Shown here: piece by piece, positions 9,144 to 17,727 of the stretch | Numbering within the stretch: position 1 is the stretch's first letter | How the letters are laid out: each line of letters starts with the position of its first letter | From: an uncultured Marvinbryantia sp. | Lineage (GTDB): Bacteria; Bacillota; Clostridia; Lachnospirales; Lachnospiraceae | Assembly: GCA_934394985.1 (NCBI GenBank) | Contig: CAKRRF010000005.1 | Span: 25,297 to 89,296, forward strand | DNA length: 64,000 bases | Direction: 5' to 3' | Notes under the pieces: model-generated | Database searches by the model: none | What the model was told of the DNA's origin: nothing | The model's input: the letters and a program-made list of their open reading frames with translations, nothing else | Program-made: the position numbers and the translations under genes

Positions 9144-9172
9144 TTGAATAAACGGGGCAAACAGTGTATCCT
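9144..9172 (+). promoter_or_regulatory. Sigma-A-type promoter for the HD-domain gene
   Basis: TTGAAT (9144-9149), 17-bp spacer, TATCCT (9167-9172), about 50 bases before the ATG at 9222. Confidence 0.5.
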
Positions 9173-9221
9173 ATAGCCAGAGAGGTTTACCAGACTGATA
9201 CAGAACGAGTGGAGAAAAAAG

Positions 9222-9971
9222 ATGAACAGACAAAGAGTAGAATCAGAATTTCAGAATTATGTAAGTCACTATGATCCGTCAGATCCGAAGATTCGGCTGA
9301 AGATTGAGCATACCATAAAAGTGGCTGAATTATGTGAACGAATTGCCCGCAGCCTGTCCATGTCGGAAGAAGAGATCACAGTGGCATGGATCTGTGGAAT
9401 GCTTCATGATATTGGAAGATTTGAGCAGATTCGCAGGTTTCACACATTTATGGATGCAGAATCTGTGGATCATGCAAAATTCGGTGCAGAGCTTCTTTTT
9501 GGGGAAGGCGGGATGATTCGCCGTTTTCTGGAAGAAACTGCCTGGGATGATCAGATTCGAGATGCCATATACTGGCACAGTGCGTACCGGCTGCCGGACA
9601 GCTTAAAAGAAGATTTATATTGTCAGATCTTAAGGGATGCAGACAAGCTGGATATTCTCCGGGTGAATCAGGAAACACCGCTGGAAGATATTTACAATGT
9701 GACCACAGCAGAATTGCGGCAAAGTAAGGTGACACCAGAAGTAATGGAAGCAGTAATGGAACATCATGCAGTGCTGCGCAGTATAAAGAAAACGCCGATA
9801 GACCATGTGGTTGGCCATATCTGCCTTACTTTCGAACTGGTATATCCAAAAAGTCGTGAGATTTTAAAAGAACAGGGATATCTGGAACGTATGATCCATT
9901 TTGAAAGTGATAATCCTGAAACTTGTCAACAATTCAGACAAATTAGGGAAGAAATGGAAAGGTATATGTGA
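9222..9971 (+). CDS. HD-domain metal-dependent phosphohydrolase
   Basis: 249-residue cytosolic protein. The HD-superfamily metal ligands are visible as EHTIKVAELC (His30), CGMLHDIGRFEQ (His62-Asp63), a later HSAYR and ILRDADKLD. Such proteins hydrolyse nucleotides or nucleotide second messengers; no partner domain indicates which. ATG 9222 follows GTGGAG by a normal distance. The last 29 bases overlap the convergent end of the small membrane ORF at 9943-10137, at the probable left edge of an imported segment. Confidence 0.85.
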   Translation: MNRQRVESEFQNYVSHYDPSDPKIRLKIEHTIKVAELCERIARSLSMSEEEITVAWICGMLHDIGRFEQIRRFHTFMDAESVDHAKFGAELLFGEGGMIRRFLEETAWDDQIRDAIYWHSAYRLPDSLKEDLYCQILRDADKLDILRVNQETPLEDIYNVTTAELRQSKVTPEVMEAVMEHHAVLRSIKKTPIDHVVGHICLTFELVYPKSREILKEQGYLERMIHFESDNPETCQQFRQIREEMERYM

Positions 9972-10137
9972 GGAGAGATAATAGCTCCAAAATGATTTTA
10001 CTAGATCCGGTGGCAATGGCGAGAGCAATACTGTCAAAGAGAATGATATGTCCGAAGAATAGTTCAATCAACGAGCAGACAAGCCCAACGAAAAGCCCTA
10101 TCGCCATGATCGTGCCCTGCGCTGCCAGCCAACACAT
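9943..10137 (-). CDS. Small two-helix membrane protein, probably truncated
   Basis: 64-residue hydrophobic ORF (MCWLAAQGTIMAIGLFVGLV...) with two predicted membrane helices, about residues 9-29 and 34-52. A strong AAGGAGG lies 8 bases before the ATG. Its last residues (LTYTFPFLP) are encoded by the complement of the HD gene's 3' end, so the original C-terminus was probably lost at an insertion junction. It lies downstream of and in the same direction as abiEi-abiEii and shares their GC-rich composition. Small membrane proteins of this kind occur in integrative conjugative elements; I do not recognise the family with certainty. Confidence 0.6.
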   Translation of the reverse strand: MCWLAAQGTIMAIGLFVGLVCSLIELFFGHIILFDSIALAIATGSSKIILELLSLLTYTFPFLP

Positions 10138-10155
10138 AAAGAAGCCTCCTTACGT

Positions 10156-11001
10156 TTACATCATGATTGCATCCATAATTGTCTGAATGGTATTACAGGT
10201 ATCATCAAAGGAAGTGTCCTTTGCATACTCATACTCGCGGCTGTATTTCTCCCACAGCTTGCGGAGCGTATCGCTTTCGTGGATCTCTTTTATAATCCCC
10301 TGGTAGTCTGTCAGGATCATGCCACTGCCGCGTTTCTGCGTCGTCCGTTCCAGTGCCCGGCGTAGCGTCGCTTTGTCACATTCCGTACCGCGTAGTGCAT
10401 ACAAGATATGTATATCGTAATAATCTCTCGGACGGGTATTCGCAATGTTGCGGGACAGCACGGTTTCCAGCTTTTCCGCCAGTACCGTTTCAAGGTTGTA
10501 GGCAAGAATACTGATTGTGCGGTCATCAAACAACAGCGAGAATGTGTATTCCACCTCGCGGGGCGTTATCATGTCGCCCGTTGTGACATCCACCGTCAGC
10601 GGTACGCTGATCGGCGGATAGTTCGCTTTCAGCGCGACCCGGATGCCGGGGTAATCGTCGGTTTCTCGAATGTCAGAGATACCGACAACCTCAAACTGTA
10701 CGTCGTCGGCAATCTGGACAGCGCAAATCTCTGTAAAGATTTTGCAAATTGCTTCATGCGTCAGGGTGAAGCCCTTGATCGTCGTGTCCAGATCCATTGT
10801 TGCCCGTGTGTCCAGTCCTACAATGGCGGAAATCAAGAATCCGCCTTTGAGAATGAAATTATTTTTATAGGGCGAGAGCGTAATCCGTTCCAGTAGCCGT
10901 TCGAGCATATAGTTCTGCATAACGAGCTGCGCCGAGATATGCTTTTCTGCCGCTTTGTTCTTGATAAAGGATTTTAGTTGCATCGGATTTTTTGTAATCA
11001 T
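10156..11001 (-). CDS. abiEii: AbiEii/AbiGii family nucleotidyltransferase toxin
   Basis: Toxin half of a type IV AbiE toxin-antitoxin or abortive-infection pair, 281 residues. The nucleotidyltransferase core is visible: FILKGGFLISA (Gly53-Gly54), then LDTRATMDLD with the metal-binding Asp70 and Asp72, and a later LAEKLETVLSRNIANTRPRDYYDI segment typical of the family. It starts in an ATGA overlap with abiEi, so the two are translationally coupled. Base composition is much richer in G+C than the surroundings (36 of 60 bases at 10561-10620), indicating transfer. Family members act by nucleotidyl transfer; the cellular target here is unknown. Confidence 0.92.
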   Translation of the reverse strand: MITKNPMQLKSFIKNKAAEKHISAQLVMQNYMLERLLERITLSPYKNNFILKGGFLISAIVGLDTRATMDLDTTIKGFTLTHEAICKIFTEICAVQIADDVQFEVVGISDIRETDDYPGIRVALKANYPPISVPLTVDVTTGDMITPREVEYTFSLLFDDRTISILAYNLETVLAEKLETVLSRNIANTRPRDYYDIHILYALRGTECDKATLRRALERTTQKRGSGMILTDYQGIIKEIHESDTLRKLWEKYSREYEYAKDTSFDDTCNTIQTIMDAIMM

Positions 11002-11591
11002 AGCAAAACCTCCATGTATCGCAGCACCTTAGGCTTCACGCGAAGCTGGTCTGCATACTGCATCAGTTTGTGAATGTTCTTATCCTTGGACGCTGCATAG
11101 CGTTTCATGGCTTCTCCGACGATCTGAACATCGCTGCCGCTGCCGCGCAGAATGTCACACAGCGTCCGTTCCAAATCGTAAACACGAATCGGATTGCCGG
11201 AGGGGGATTCAATTTCAATTCTGCCGAACTCGTAGTTCTCCGGCACAACGCGCTTGATGATTAAGTTCTCCTGCTTCAAGGACGGGGCATTATAGCCCTT
11301 GGGAAAGGTCATCGTATATTTCGCCGGGGTACGGTCTGAATAGCCCAGCAGATACAGGGCGGTATCGTGCGAGTAAATCCCGCGCCCATACTTGCGCTGC
11401 AAGAGGTAAAAATCGTCCTCCCATGCGCTGCTCCGCACATACAGGCCGCGCCCGAAGCGGTACATCTCGCCGCTCTTAACAAACTCCTGTAAAACGCTGC
11501 GGTGCAGTCCGGCTTCCGTCACCTGCGCAGCGGTGATCGTGCCATTCTCCGACGCATCCAGCAGTTCTTCGATTTTTTCCTTGGCGTTCAT
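10998..11591 (-). CDS. abiEi: AbiEi family antitoxin, autoregulatory
   Basis: Antitoxin partner of AbiEii, 197 residues: an N-terminal winged helix (MNAKEKIEELLDASENGTITAAQVTEAGLHRSVLQEFVKSG region) and the family C-terminal part with YGRGIYSHDTALYLLGYSDRTP and VYDLERTLCDILR. The frame opens at 11675, but GAGGTGA 5 bases before the ATG at 11591 and the promoter at 11625-11653 rule that out. Known AbiEi proteins repress their own operon through inverted repeats, and a long inverted repeat lies across the promoter here. Foreign, GC-rich composition like abiEii. Confidence 0.92.
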   Translation of the reverse strand: MNAKEKIEELLDASENGTITAAQVTEAGLHRSVLQEFVKSGEMYRFGRGLYVRSSAWEDDFYLLQRKYGRGIYSHDTALYLLGYSDRTPAKYTMTFPKGYNAPSLKQENLIIKRVVPENYEFGRIEIESPSGNPIRVYDLERTLCDILRGSGSDVQIVGEAMKRYAASKDKNIHKLMQYADQLRVKPKVLRYMEVLL

Positions 11592-11607
11592 GCTTCTCAC
11601 CTCACTT

Positions 11608-11653
11608 TGACAATCACACATTATATTATAGGAAAATAATGTGCGGTTGTCAA
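11608..11653 (-). promoter_or_regulatory. abiE promoter with overlapping inverted-repeat operator
   Basis: On the minus strand TTGACA (complement of 11648-11653), a 17-bp spacer and TATAAT (complement of 11625-11630) form a consensus promoter. A 17-bp inverted repeat (arms 11608-11624 and 11636-11652, two mismatches) overlaps both elements, as expected for AbiEi autorepression. Confidence 0.8.
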
Positions 11654-11861
11654 TCTCGAAGAGACGAACACACATTAAGTAGAAAGAAAATTCATTCTGC
11701 GTTATTAGTCTAGTTAAATTTTGTACGCTGTATTAGTTTTGAAAAGAGTGCAGGAAATTGTGCAATATGGAGAAAGTTTCCCGATACTGGAGAAGAGTTG
11801 GCGCGAGAAGGACTTGATAATTAAAAAATTGCTTCAATGATTGAATAGAGAAATAGAAGAT

Positions 11862-11926
11862 ATATTTCAATATACTTCTGAAAGATGATTTATTTCTAAA
11901 AAGACTTTTGAAGTATATTGAAATAT
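11862..11926 (-). terminator. Perfect 17-bp inverted repeat, likely ABC-F terminator
   Basis: ATATTTCAATATACTTC at 11862-11878 is the exact complement of 11910-11926, with a 31-nt loop. It begins 9 bases after the ABC-F stop, so it probably ends that minus-strand transcript, although the following T run is weak. The rest of the 11654-11861 gap shows nothing I can support. Confidence 0.5.
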
Positions 11927-11935
11927 TAGAGGAAT

Positions 11936-13486
11936 TTAAACTTTGGTACTCCACTCCTGGCAGTTCCATACTTTTGTCACCACATCCTGATAGAATTCTG
12001 GTTCATGACAGATGAGAAGAATACTGCCCTTGTATTCCTTCAGAGCGCGTTTCAGCTCTTCCTTGGCATCTACATCCAGATGGTTGGTCGGTTCGTCCAG
12101 AAGCAGGATGTTGGTTGGCTTGTTCAGGATCTTGCAAAGGCGGACTTTTGCCTGTTCTCCTCCGGAGAGAACACGTACCTGGCTTTCGATATGCTCAGTG
12201 GTCAGACCACACTTCGCAAGAGCAGAACGTACTTCAAATTGATTAAAAGCAGGGAATTCCTGCCAGATCTCTTCGATGCAGGTGGTAGTGTTGCCTGCCG
12301 GGGTTTCCTGTTCAAAGTATCCGATATACTGATAGTCGCCCAGTGTAACTGAGCCGGAGAATGGTTTGATCAGGCCAAGAATACTTTTTAACAGGGTAGT
12401 TTTACCGATTCCGTTGGCACCCACCAGAGCAATACGCTCGCCACGTTCCATAGAGATGTTCAGTGGTTTTGTCAGTGGATCTTCATAACCAATTACCAGA
12501 TCTTTTGTTTCAAAAATCATTTTTCCGGAAGCCCGGGCTGCCTGAAAATGGAATTCCGGCTTCGGTTTTTCTTTCGCCAGTTCAATAATGTCCATCTTAT
12601 CCAGCTTCTTCTGACGAGACATGGCCATGTTGCGGGTGGCTACGCTGGCCTTATTGCGGGCAACAAAATCCTTCAGATCACGGATCTCCTGTTGCTGACG
12701 ATTGTAAGCTGCCTCAAGCTGAGCTTTTTTCATAGCATAGACTTCCTGGAACTTGTCATAGTCACCCGGATAACGATCCAGAGATTTGTTTTCCATATGA
12801 TAGATCAGATTGATAACGCTGTTCAAAAATGGAATATCATGAGAGATCAGAATGAAGGCATTTTCATAATCATTCAGGTAGCGCATCAGCCATTCAATAT
12901 GCTGCTCATCCAGGTAGTTGGTCGGCTCATCCAGAAGAAGAATATCAGGTTTCTCCAGAAGCAGCTTGGCCATCAGCACTTTGGTACGCTGTCCGCCGGA
13001 CAGATCTGTCACATCCCGGTCCAGACCGATATCCACAAGACCCAGTGCACGACCGATTTCTTCCACCTTCGCATCAATCATGTAAAAATCATGATGTTCC
13101 AGAAGTTCCTGAATGGTGCCGGTTTCCTCCAGCAGTTTTTCCATCTCTTCCGGTGAGGCTTCGCCCATCTGTTCAAACATCTGATTCATATCTGCTTCCA
13201 TATCAAATAAAAAAGAAAATGCAGATTTCAGAACATCTCGAATAGTCATGCCTTTTTCCAGAACGGCATGCTGATCCAGATAACCTACACGGACATTTTT
13301 TGCCCATTCCACGGTTCCCTCATCCGGCATCAGATGGCCGGTAATAATATTCATAAATGTGGATTTTCCTTCGCCGTTGGCACCAATCAGACCGATGTGC
13401 TCACCTTTTAAAAGACGAAAGGAAACATTTTCAAAAATAGCACGGTCACCAAAACCGTGGCTCAGATTTTTCACTTCTAAAATCAT
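11936..13486 (-). CDS. ABC-F family ATPase
   Basis: 516-residue soluble tandem ATPase with no membrane segments. First nucleotide-binding domain: Walker A GANGEGKST, signature LSGGQRTKV, Walker B LLLDEPTNYLD. A charged linker follows (about residues 240-310, NRQQQEIRDLKDFVARNKASVATRNMAMSRQ region), then the second domain: GANGIGKTT, LSGGEQAKV, LLLDEPTNHLD. ABC-F proteins act on ribosomes in translation control or antibiotic protection; the sequence alone does not show which. The linker and YbiT/YdiF-like layout suggest a housekeeping type. AAGGAG lies 5 bases before the ATG at 13486. Confidence 0.92.
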   Translation of the reverse strand: MILEVKNLSHGFGDRAIFENVSFRLLKGEHIGLIGANGEGKSTFMNIITGHLMPDEGTVEWAKNVRVGYLDQHAVLEKGMTIRDVLKSAFSFLFDMEADMNQMFEQMGEASPEEMEKLLEETGTIQELLEHHDFYMIDAKVEEIGRALGLVDIGLDRDVTDLSGGQRTKVLMAKLLLEKPDILLLDEPTNYLDEQHIEWLMRYLNDYENAFILISHDIPFLNSVINLIYHMENKSLDRYPGDYDKFQEVYAMKKAQLEAAYNRQQQEIRDLKDFVARNKASVATRNMAMSRQKKLDKMDIIELAKEKPKPEFHFQAARASGKMIFETKDLVIGYEDPLTKPLNISMERGERIALVGANGIGKTTLLKSILGLIKPFSGSVTLGDYQYIGYFEQETPAGNTTTCIEEIWQEFPAFNQFEVRSALAKCGLTTEHIESQVRVLSGGEQAKVRLCKILNKPTNILLLDEPTNHLDVDAKEELKRALKEYKGSILLICHEPEFYQDVVTKVWNCQEWSTKV

Positions 13487-13647
13487 AACTTCTCCTTAAA
13501 TAAAAATAGATAGCTGTAAAATATCAGTATAAGTATGGCATAGTATACTTGCACTATCATAACGGAAAAACAGGAATTTAGCAAGAAGATAAAAATAATA
13601 AATAGCCTTTTCACAGCGAAGGTTCCTGTCACAGAGCGGGGATTTTC

Positions 13648-13656
13648 TGCTATAAT
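13648..13656 (+). promoter_or_regulatory. Extended -10 promoter for the MATE gene
   Basis: TGCTATAAT is a TG-extended consensus -10; the -35 region is poor. It lies 54 bases before the ATG at 13710. Confidence 0.45.
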
Positions 13657-13709
13657 GATGTCGAGGTCAAAAGTCCTCAATCAGGATAAAAAATGGTCAG
13701 GAAAAGAAG

Positions 13710-15050
13710 ATGAAAGACAGAGAATTTTATAAAAGTTTTTTTCAGCTGTATATCATGCTGGTATTGCAAAATATAGTGACGCTGAGTGTAAATCTTGCAG
13801 ATAATATTATGTTAGGGGCGTATGGAGAACTCTCCCTGTCAGGCGTGACAGCAGTAAATCAGATCCAGTTTCTGTATCAGCAGATATTGATTGCCTTTGG
13901 TGATGGAATGGTGATTTTCTGCAGCCAGTACTGGGGAAAAAAGCAATTTCAGCCCATGAAAAAAGTAATTGCCATTGCCATGCGCTTTGGAATGATGGCA
14001 GCGATCTTGTTATTTGTTGTTATTACCCTTTTTCCGGGACAGGCGATGCTGTTATTTACGACCGATAAGAGAATTATCAGGGAAGGCGTAACGTATCTTC
14101 ATACGATTCGCTTTACCTATTTGTTTTTTGCTGTAACGCAGATGTTGCTGGCAGCACTTCGCAGTACCGAAGTGGCGAAAATTGCTCTGAAATTGTCAGT
14201 TCTGGCACTTGTCGTTAATTGTGGCATGAATTATATACTCATTTTTGGAAGATTTGGTGCACCGGAGCTGGGAGTGACCGGAGCTGCAATTGGAACGCTG
14301 ACAGCCAGAATACTGGAGTGTGCAGTACTGCTAGGATATATGATACGAAAAGAAAAATATCTGAGAATGAAGTTGTCAGATTTTCTGCAAAGAGACTGGC
14401 AGCTGTTGAAGGATTATCTGAAGATTATGCTGCCGCTTCTGATGCTCTGTGCACTATGGGGGATAAATACAGCCATGCAGACCGTTGTGCTTGGACACAT
14501 GAATTCAGCGGCAATTGCGGCCAACAGTGCGGCATCCAATCTTTATCTGCTGGTGAAATCAGCTGCCGTAGGGGCAGCATCTGCAGCCAGTGTTCTGATT
14601 GGGAAAATGATTGGAATGGGTGACGGGGAGCAGGTAAAACGATATGCCAGAAAATTGCAGATGCTATTTGTGTTGCTTGGAATAGCAGGAGGAATTTTCC
14701 TGTACTTTATTCGCATACCGATTCTGAGTCTGTATAATCTCAGTCCGGAGGCAAGACAACTTGCCAATCAGTTTTTGGGCATATTGAGTGTGATATATAT
14801 AGGAATGGCATATCAGATGCCGACAAATGCAGGAATCATTAAAGGTGGAGGAAGCGTATCATTTGCTGCAAAACTGGACACTGTCTGTATCTGCCTGATA
14901 GTGATACCACTTTCCTGTTATATGGCTTTTGTCGCAGGTGCGTCACCGGCAGTAGTGGTAATCTGTCTGAATATCGATCAGTTTTTGAAATGTGTGCCGG
15001 TATTTTTGAAAGTAAATTATGGAAACTGGATGAAAAAACTGACAAGATAG
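13710..15050 (+). CDS. MATE family multidrug/toxin exporter
   Basis: 446-residue polytopic protein with about 12 hydrophobic segments in the MATE/NorM pattern (LSVNLADNIMLGAYGELSLSGVTAVNQIQFLYQ near the N-terminus, NSAASNLYLLVKSAA and YQMPTNAGIIKGGGS in the second half). Exports cationic compounds by coupling to Na+ or H+; substrate unknown. AGGAAAAGAAG precedes the ATG. The binding-protein gene of the following sensory locus starts 44 bases after its stop, so the two may share transcripts. Confidence 0.9.
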   Translation: MKDREFYKSFFQLYIMLVLQNIVTLSVNLADNIMLGAYGELSLSGVTAVNQIQFLYQQILIAFGDGMVIFCSQYWGKKQFQPMKKVIAIAMRFGMMAAILLFVVITLFPGQAMLLFTTDKRIIREGVTYLHTIRFTYLFFAVTQMLLAALRSTEVAKIALKLSVLALVVNCGMNYILIFGRFGAPELGVTGAAIGTLTARILECAVLLGYMIRKEKYLRMKLSDFLQRDWQLLKDYLKIMLPLLMLCALWGINTAMQTVVLGHMNSAAIAANSAASNLYLLVKSAAVGAASAASVLIGKMIGMGDGEQVKRYARKLQMLFVLLGIAGGIFLYFIRIPILSLYNLSPEARQLANQFLGILSVIYIGMAYQMPTNAGIIKGGGSVSFAAKLDTVCICLIVIPLSCYMAFVAGASPAVVVICLNIDQFLKCVPVFLKVNYGNWMKKLTR

Positions 15051-15094
15051 GTGACAGTATTTCTGAAATCATAAAGGTAAAAGAAGAGGGAAAT

Positions 15095-16108
15095 ATGGAC
15101 ATAAAAAAGAAAGCAGAGACAGGAATGGTTATCACTGCTATAGCAGGACTGGTTATCTGTATGAGTCTGTACATCTGTAATAGGAGAAATGCAGAGCCGG
15201 ATGAAAAAAAACTGATTGCGGTAAGTACGATCGGACCAACGCACGGATGGGCAAAAGCTGTGGATTATTATGCGGAAAAAGAACTGGAGAAAGTAGCACA
15301 GGAAAATGACTGGGAATATATTTGCAGAGAGGCCAATGATGCGAATGAACAGTCCAGGCAGGTAGAAGAAATGCTTACACAGGGAATTGACTGCCTGATT
15401 ATGCTTCCAATGGATGGGGCTTCCTTGAAGACAGCAGGAATTGCGGTACAAAGTGCAGATGTTCCACTGGTGATTTTTGACCGCGAAATACCGGAGTTTG
15501 CTCCGATGGCTACTGTAAAAGGAGACAATAAGGAGATTGGAGCGGCTACTGCCAGATACTTTAACCATTATTTCTCAAAAGGGACATTAGTGCTGGAAAT
15601 GATGGGAGATACCTCCACGGTACCTTTTTTGCGCAGCGCCGGTTATGATGAGGTGATCAATGAGAACTTCAGTAAGATTCAGGTAGGATATACAGAGTGG
15701 CAGAGAGCGTATTCCAGAGAACTTTTTCGGCAATGGATCAGCAAACAGGAACAGGAACTGCTGGATCAGGTGGGAGCCATATTTACGCATGATGATGAAA
15801 TTGCACTTGGAGTATTAGATGTTCTGGATGAAGCATGGAATGAGAAAACAGTTGCGGATCGGTTCCCGAATCTGAAAGTGATAGCGGGATCGTCAGGTTC
15901 CCAGGAAATGTATCAGAGAATCAGAGAAGAAGACCGCTGGACACTGTTTTCTATGACTTACTCACCGGAAATGATTGCGCAGGCAGTGGATACAGGGGCA
16001 GCTATTATAAAAGGGGAAGAGTATGAAGAAATGAAAATTGTTCCAACAGTATGTGTGGATAAAAGCAATGTGGAAAAATTTCTGGATGAAAACAGTCCTT
16101 TTAAATAA
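15095..16108 (+). CDS. Membrane-anchored sugar-binding (RbsB-like) sensor protein
   Basis: 337-residue periplasmic-binding-protein type 1 fold. One N-terminal hydrophobic helix (about residues 11-28) without a convincing lipobox suggests an uncleaved anchor. ATG 15095 follows GAAGAGGG; the frame opens earlier at 14990, inside the MATE gene. Close paralog of the ABC binding protein at 21199: shared HGW, VKGDN, EMxGD-SVP-LRSAG, FTHDDEIA-GVL. It precedes a YesN/YesM-type two-component pair by 17 bases and has no transporter of its own in this transcript, so it more likely presents a ligand to the kinase than to a permease. Confidence 0.85.
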   Translation: MDIKKKAETGMVITAIAGLVICMSLYICNRRNAEPDEKKLIAVSTIGPTHGWAKAVDYYAEKELEKVAQENDWEYICREANDANEQSRQVEEMLTQGIDCLIMLPMDGASLKTAGIAVQSADVPLVIFDREIPEFAPMATVKGDNKEIGAATARYFNHYFSKGTLVLEMMGDTSTVPFLRSAGYDEVINENFSKIQVGYTEWQRAYSRELFRQWISKQEQELLDQVGAIFTHDDEIALGVLDVLDEAWNEKTVADRFPNLKVIAGSSGSQEMYQRIREEDRWTLFSMTYSPEMIAQAVDTGAAIIKGEEYEEMKIVPTVCVDKSNVEKFLDENSPFK

Positions 16109-16125
16109 AAAAGCAGGGGAAGAGT

Positions 16126-17727
16126 ATGAACAGAAGGTTATATAAAGTAGCAGTTGCAGATGATGAAAGTATGATAAGAAGGGGAATCTGTAATTTTATT
16201 GACTGGAAACGAATGGGGTATCAGATTGTTGCAGATTTTGAAGATGGAAAAGAGCTTCTCGAATATGTCAGACATCATGAGGTAGATGTTGTCATGACGG
16301 ATATTCGTATGGCAGAGGTTGGTGGCCTGGAAGTGGCAAAAGAAATATCAGAAAATGAATGGAACATAAAAGTGGTGATTATCAGTGGGTATAAGGAATT
16401 TGAATATGCACGTCAGGCACTCACTTATAATGTGGCAAATTATATTTTAAAGCCGATTCAGATAGATGAAATAGAAAAGACATTTAGCCAGATTTATAAC
16501 CAGCTTCAGCAGGAAGAGAATGTAGAAAATCAGAAAAAAGGACTGGAGGAAGATGTCAGAGAATTATTGCCGGAATTGCAGGAACAGTTCTGGCTGAGAG
16601 TACTTCTTGGAGGACTTCGTCATGGAGGAAATTTTATACAGAAAAAAGATTTTCTGGAACTGTCCTTCGATATGAACGCACCCTGTGCAGTGGCAGAAAT
16701 TGAAATGAATCTGGATGAACGGGTGACAAAAAGATATTATACAGAAAAGAACAGCCGTTATAATTTGTTAAATAATATTTTTGCAGGATCTGTGGAAGAG
16801 ATCAATTATTATCCCGTTTATTTATCAAGAGAACAGCTGAAAATTGTAATTACATCAAATAAAGAAATACAGAAAGAAGAATTTCTGAAAATACTGAAAA
16901 AACATCTGTCTCAGAGAATCAAAGAGATTGAAGGGCTGGTATCGTTGCAGATGAATTATAAACTGGAGCATCTTTTTTTGAATTTTACTGAGATGGCAGA
17001 TTATTACGCTTCCATGCAGGTACACATTCATCGGAAAAGTGAGAGGGATTATGAATTTAATGATACGGATCAGCAGAGATTATTGCAGAAATATCAGTTG
17101 TTGATGGATCTGATTAACAGTGGTGATATGGAAAGTCTGGACAGCCAGATAGGAAATATTATGTTTGAGTTTCGGGAACTTCCACTGATGGAAAGAAAGA
17201 CTGTATTAATTGATATGTTTTCCATGCTGTCACAGCGTTTTATGAAAATGAATCAGGAACTGTGGCTGAATGTAAAAGAACAGGTAGATTATTCCTTAAT
17301 TATGAACGCTCCGGATAAAGATTCACTGAAAAAGACCTGTTCGGATCTGCTCCATAAGATCAAACATATAGTAGAAGAACATCAGGGAGAGGTGTCAATA
17401 AATATCAGTGAACAGATAGTAGAATATCTGAAAGAACATTACCAGGAAGATATTTCACTGGATTTACTGGCGGACAGATATTATCTGAATCCATCTTATC
17501 TCAGTCGAATGTTTAAACAGTGTATGGGGATCGGACTGACAGATTATCTGATAGAAATCAGGATGGAAAAAGCGAAGAGGCTCTTATTGACAGGAAAATA
17601 TAAAGTATATGAAATCAGTCAGAAAGTGGGATATAAAAGCGATAAATATTTTTTCAGAGTATTTAAAAGCTATACTGGTCAGTCACCACTGGAATTTTGC
17701 AGGAGTAAGATGGAAGAGGCAAAATGA
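16126..17727 (+). CDS. YesN-type response regulator (receiver plus AraC domain)
   Basis: 533 residues. CheY-like receiver at 1-125 with acidic pocket ADDES (Asp12, Asp13) and phosphoacceptor Asp59 in VVMTDIRM, a conserved Lys in ILKPIQ, a long middle region, and a C-terminal double helix-turn-helix of the AraC type (ISLDLLADRYYLNPSYLSRMFK ... YEISQKVGYKSDKYFFRVFK). It would activate the ABC/catabolic operon starting at 21199 on phosphorylation. Its stop overlaps the kinase start (ATGA at 17724), so regulator and kinase are translationally coupled. Confidence 0.94.
   Translation: MNRRLYKVAVADDESMIRRGICNFIDWKRMGYQIVADFEDGKELLEYVRHHEVDVVMTDIRMAEVGGLEVAKEISENEWNIKVVIISGYKEFEYARQALTYNVANYILKPIQIDEIEKTFSQIYNQLQQEENVENQKKGLEEDVRELLPELQEQFWLRVLLGGLRHGGNFIQKKDFLELSFDMNAPCAVAEIEMNLDERVTKRYYTEKNSRYNLLNNIFAGSVEEINYYPVYLSREQLKIVITSNKEIQKEEFLKILKKHLSQRIKEIEGLVSLQMNYKLEHLFLNFTEMADYYASMQVHIHRKSERDYEFNDTDQQRLLQKYQLLMDLINSGDMESLDSQIGNIMFEFRELPLMERKTVLIDMFSMLSQRFMKMNQELWLNVKEQVDYSLIMNAPDKDSLKKTCSDLLHKIKHIVEEHQGEVSINISEQIVEYLKEHYQEDISLDLLADRYYLNPSYLSRMFKQCMGIGLTDYLIEIRMEKAKRLLLTGKYKVYEISQKVGYKSDKYFFRVFKSYTGQSPLEFCRSKMEEAK

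Noticed and set aside
8987-9160. Extended N-terminus of rpoN (frame open to 9160)
   Set aside because: No ribosome site at the upstream start and no sigma-54 family features in the extension.
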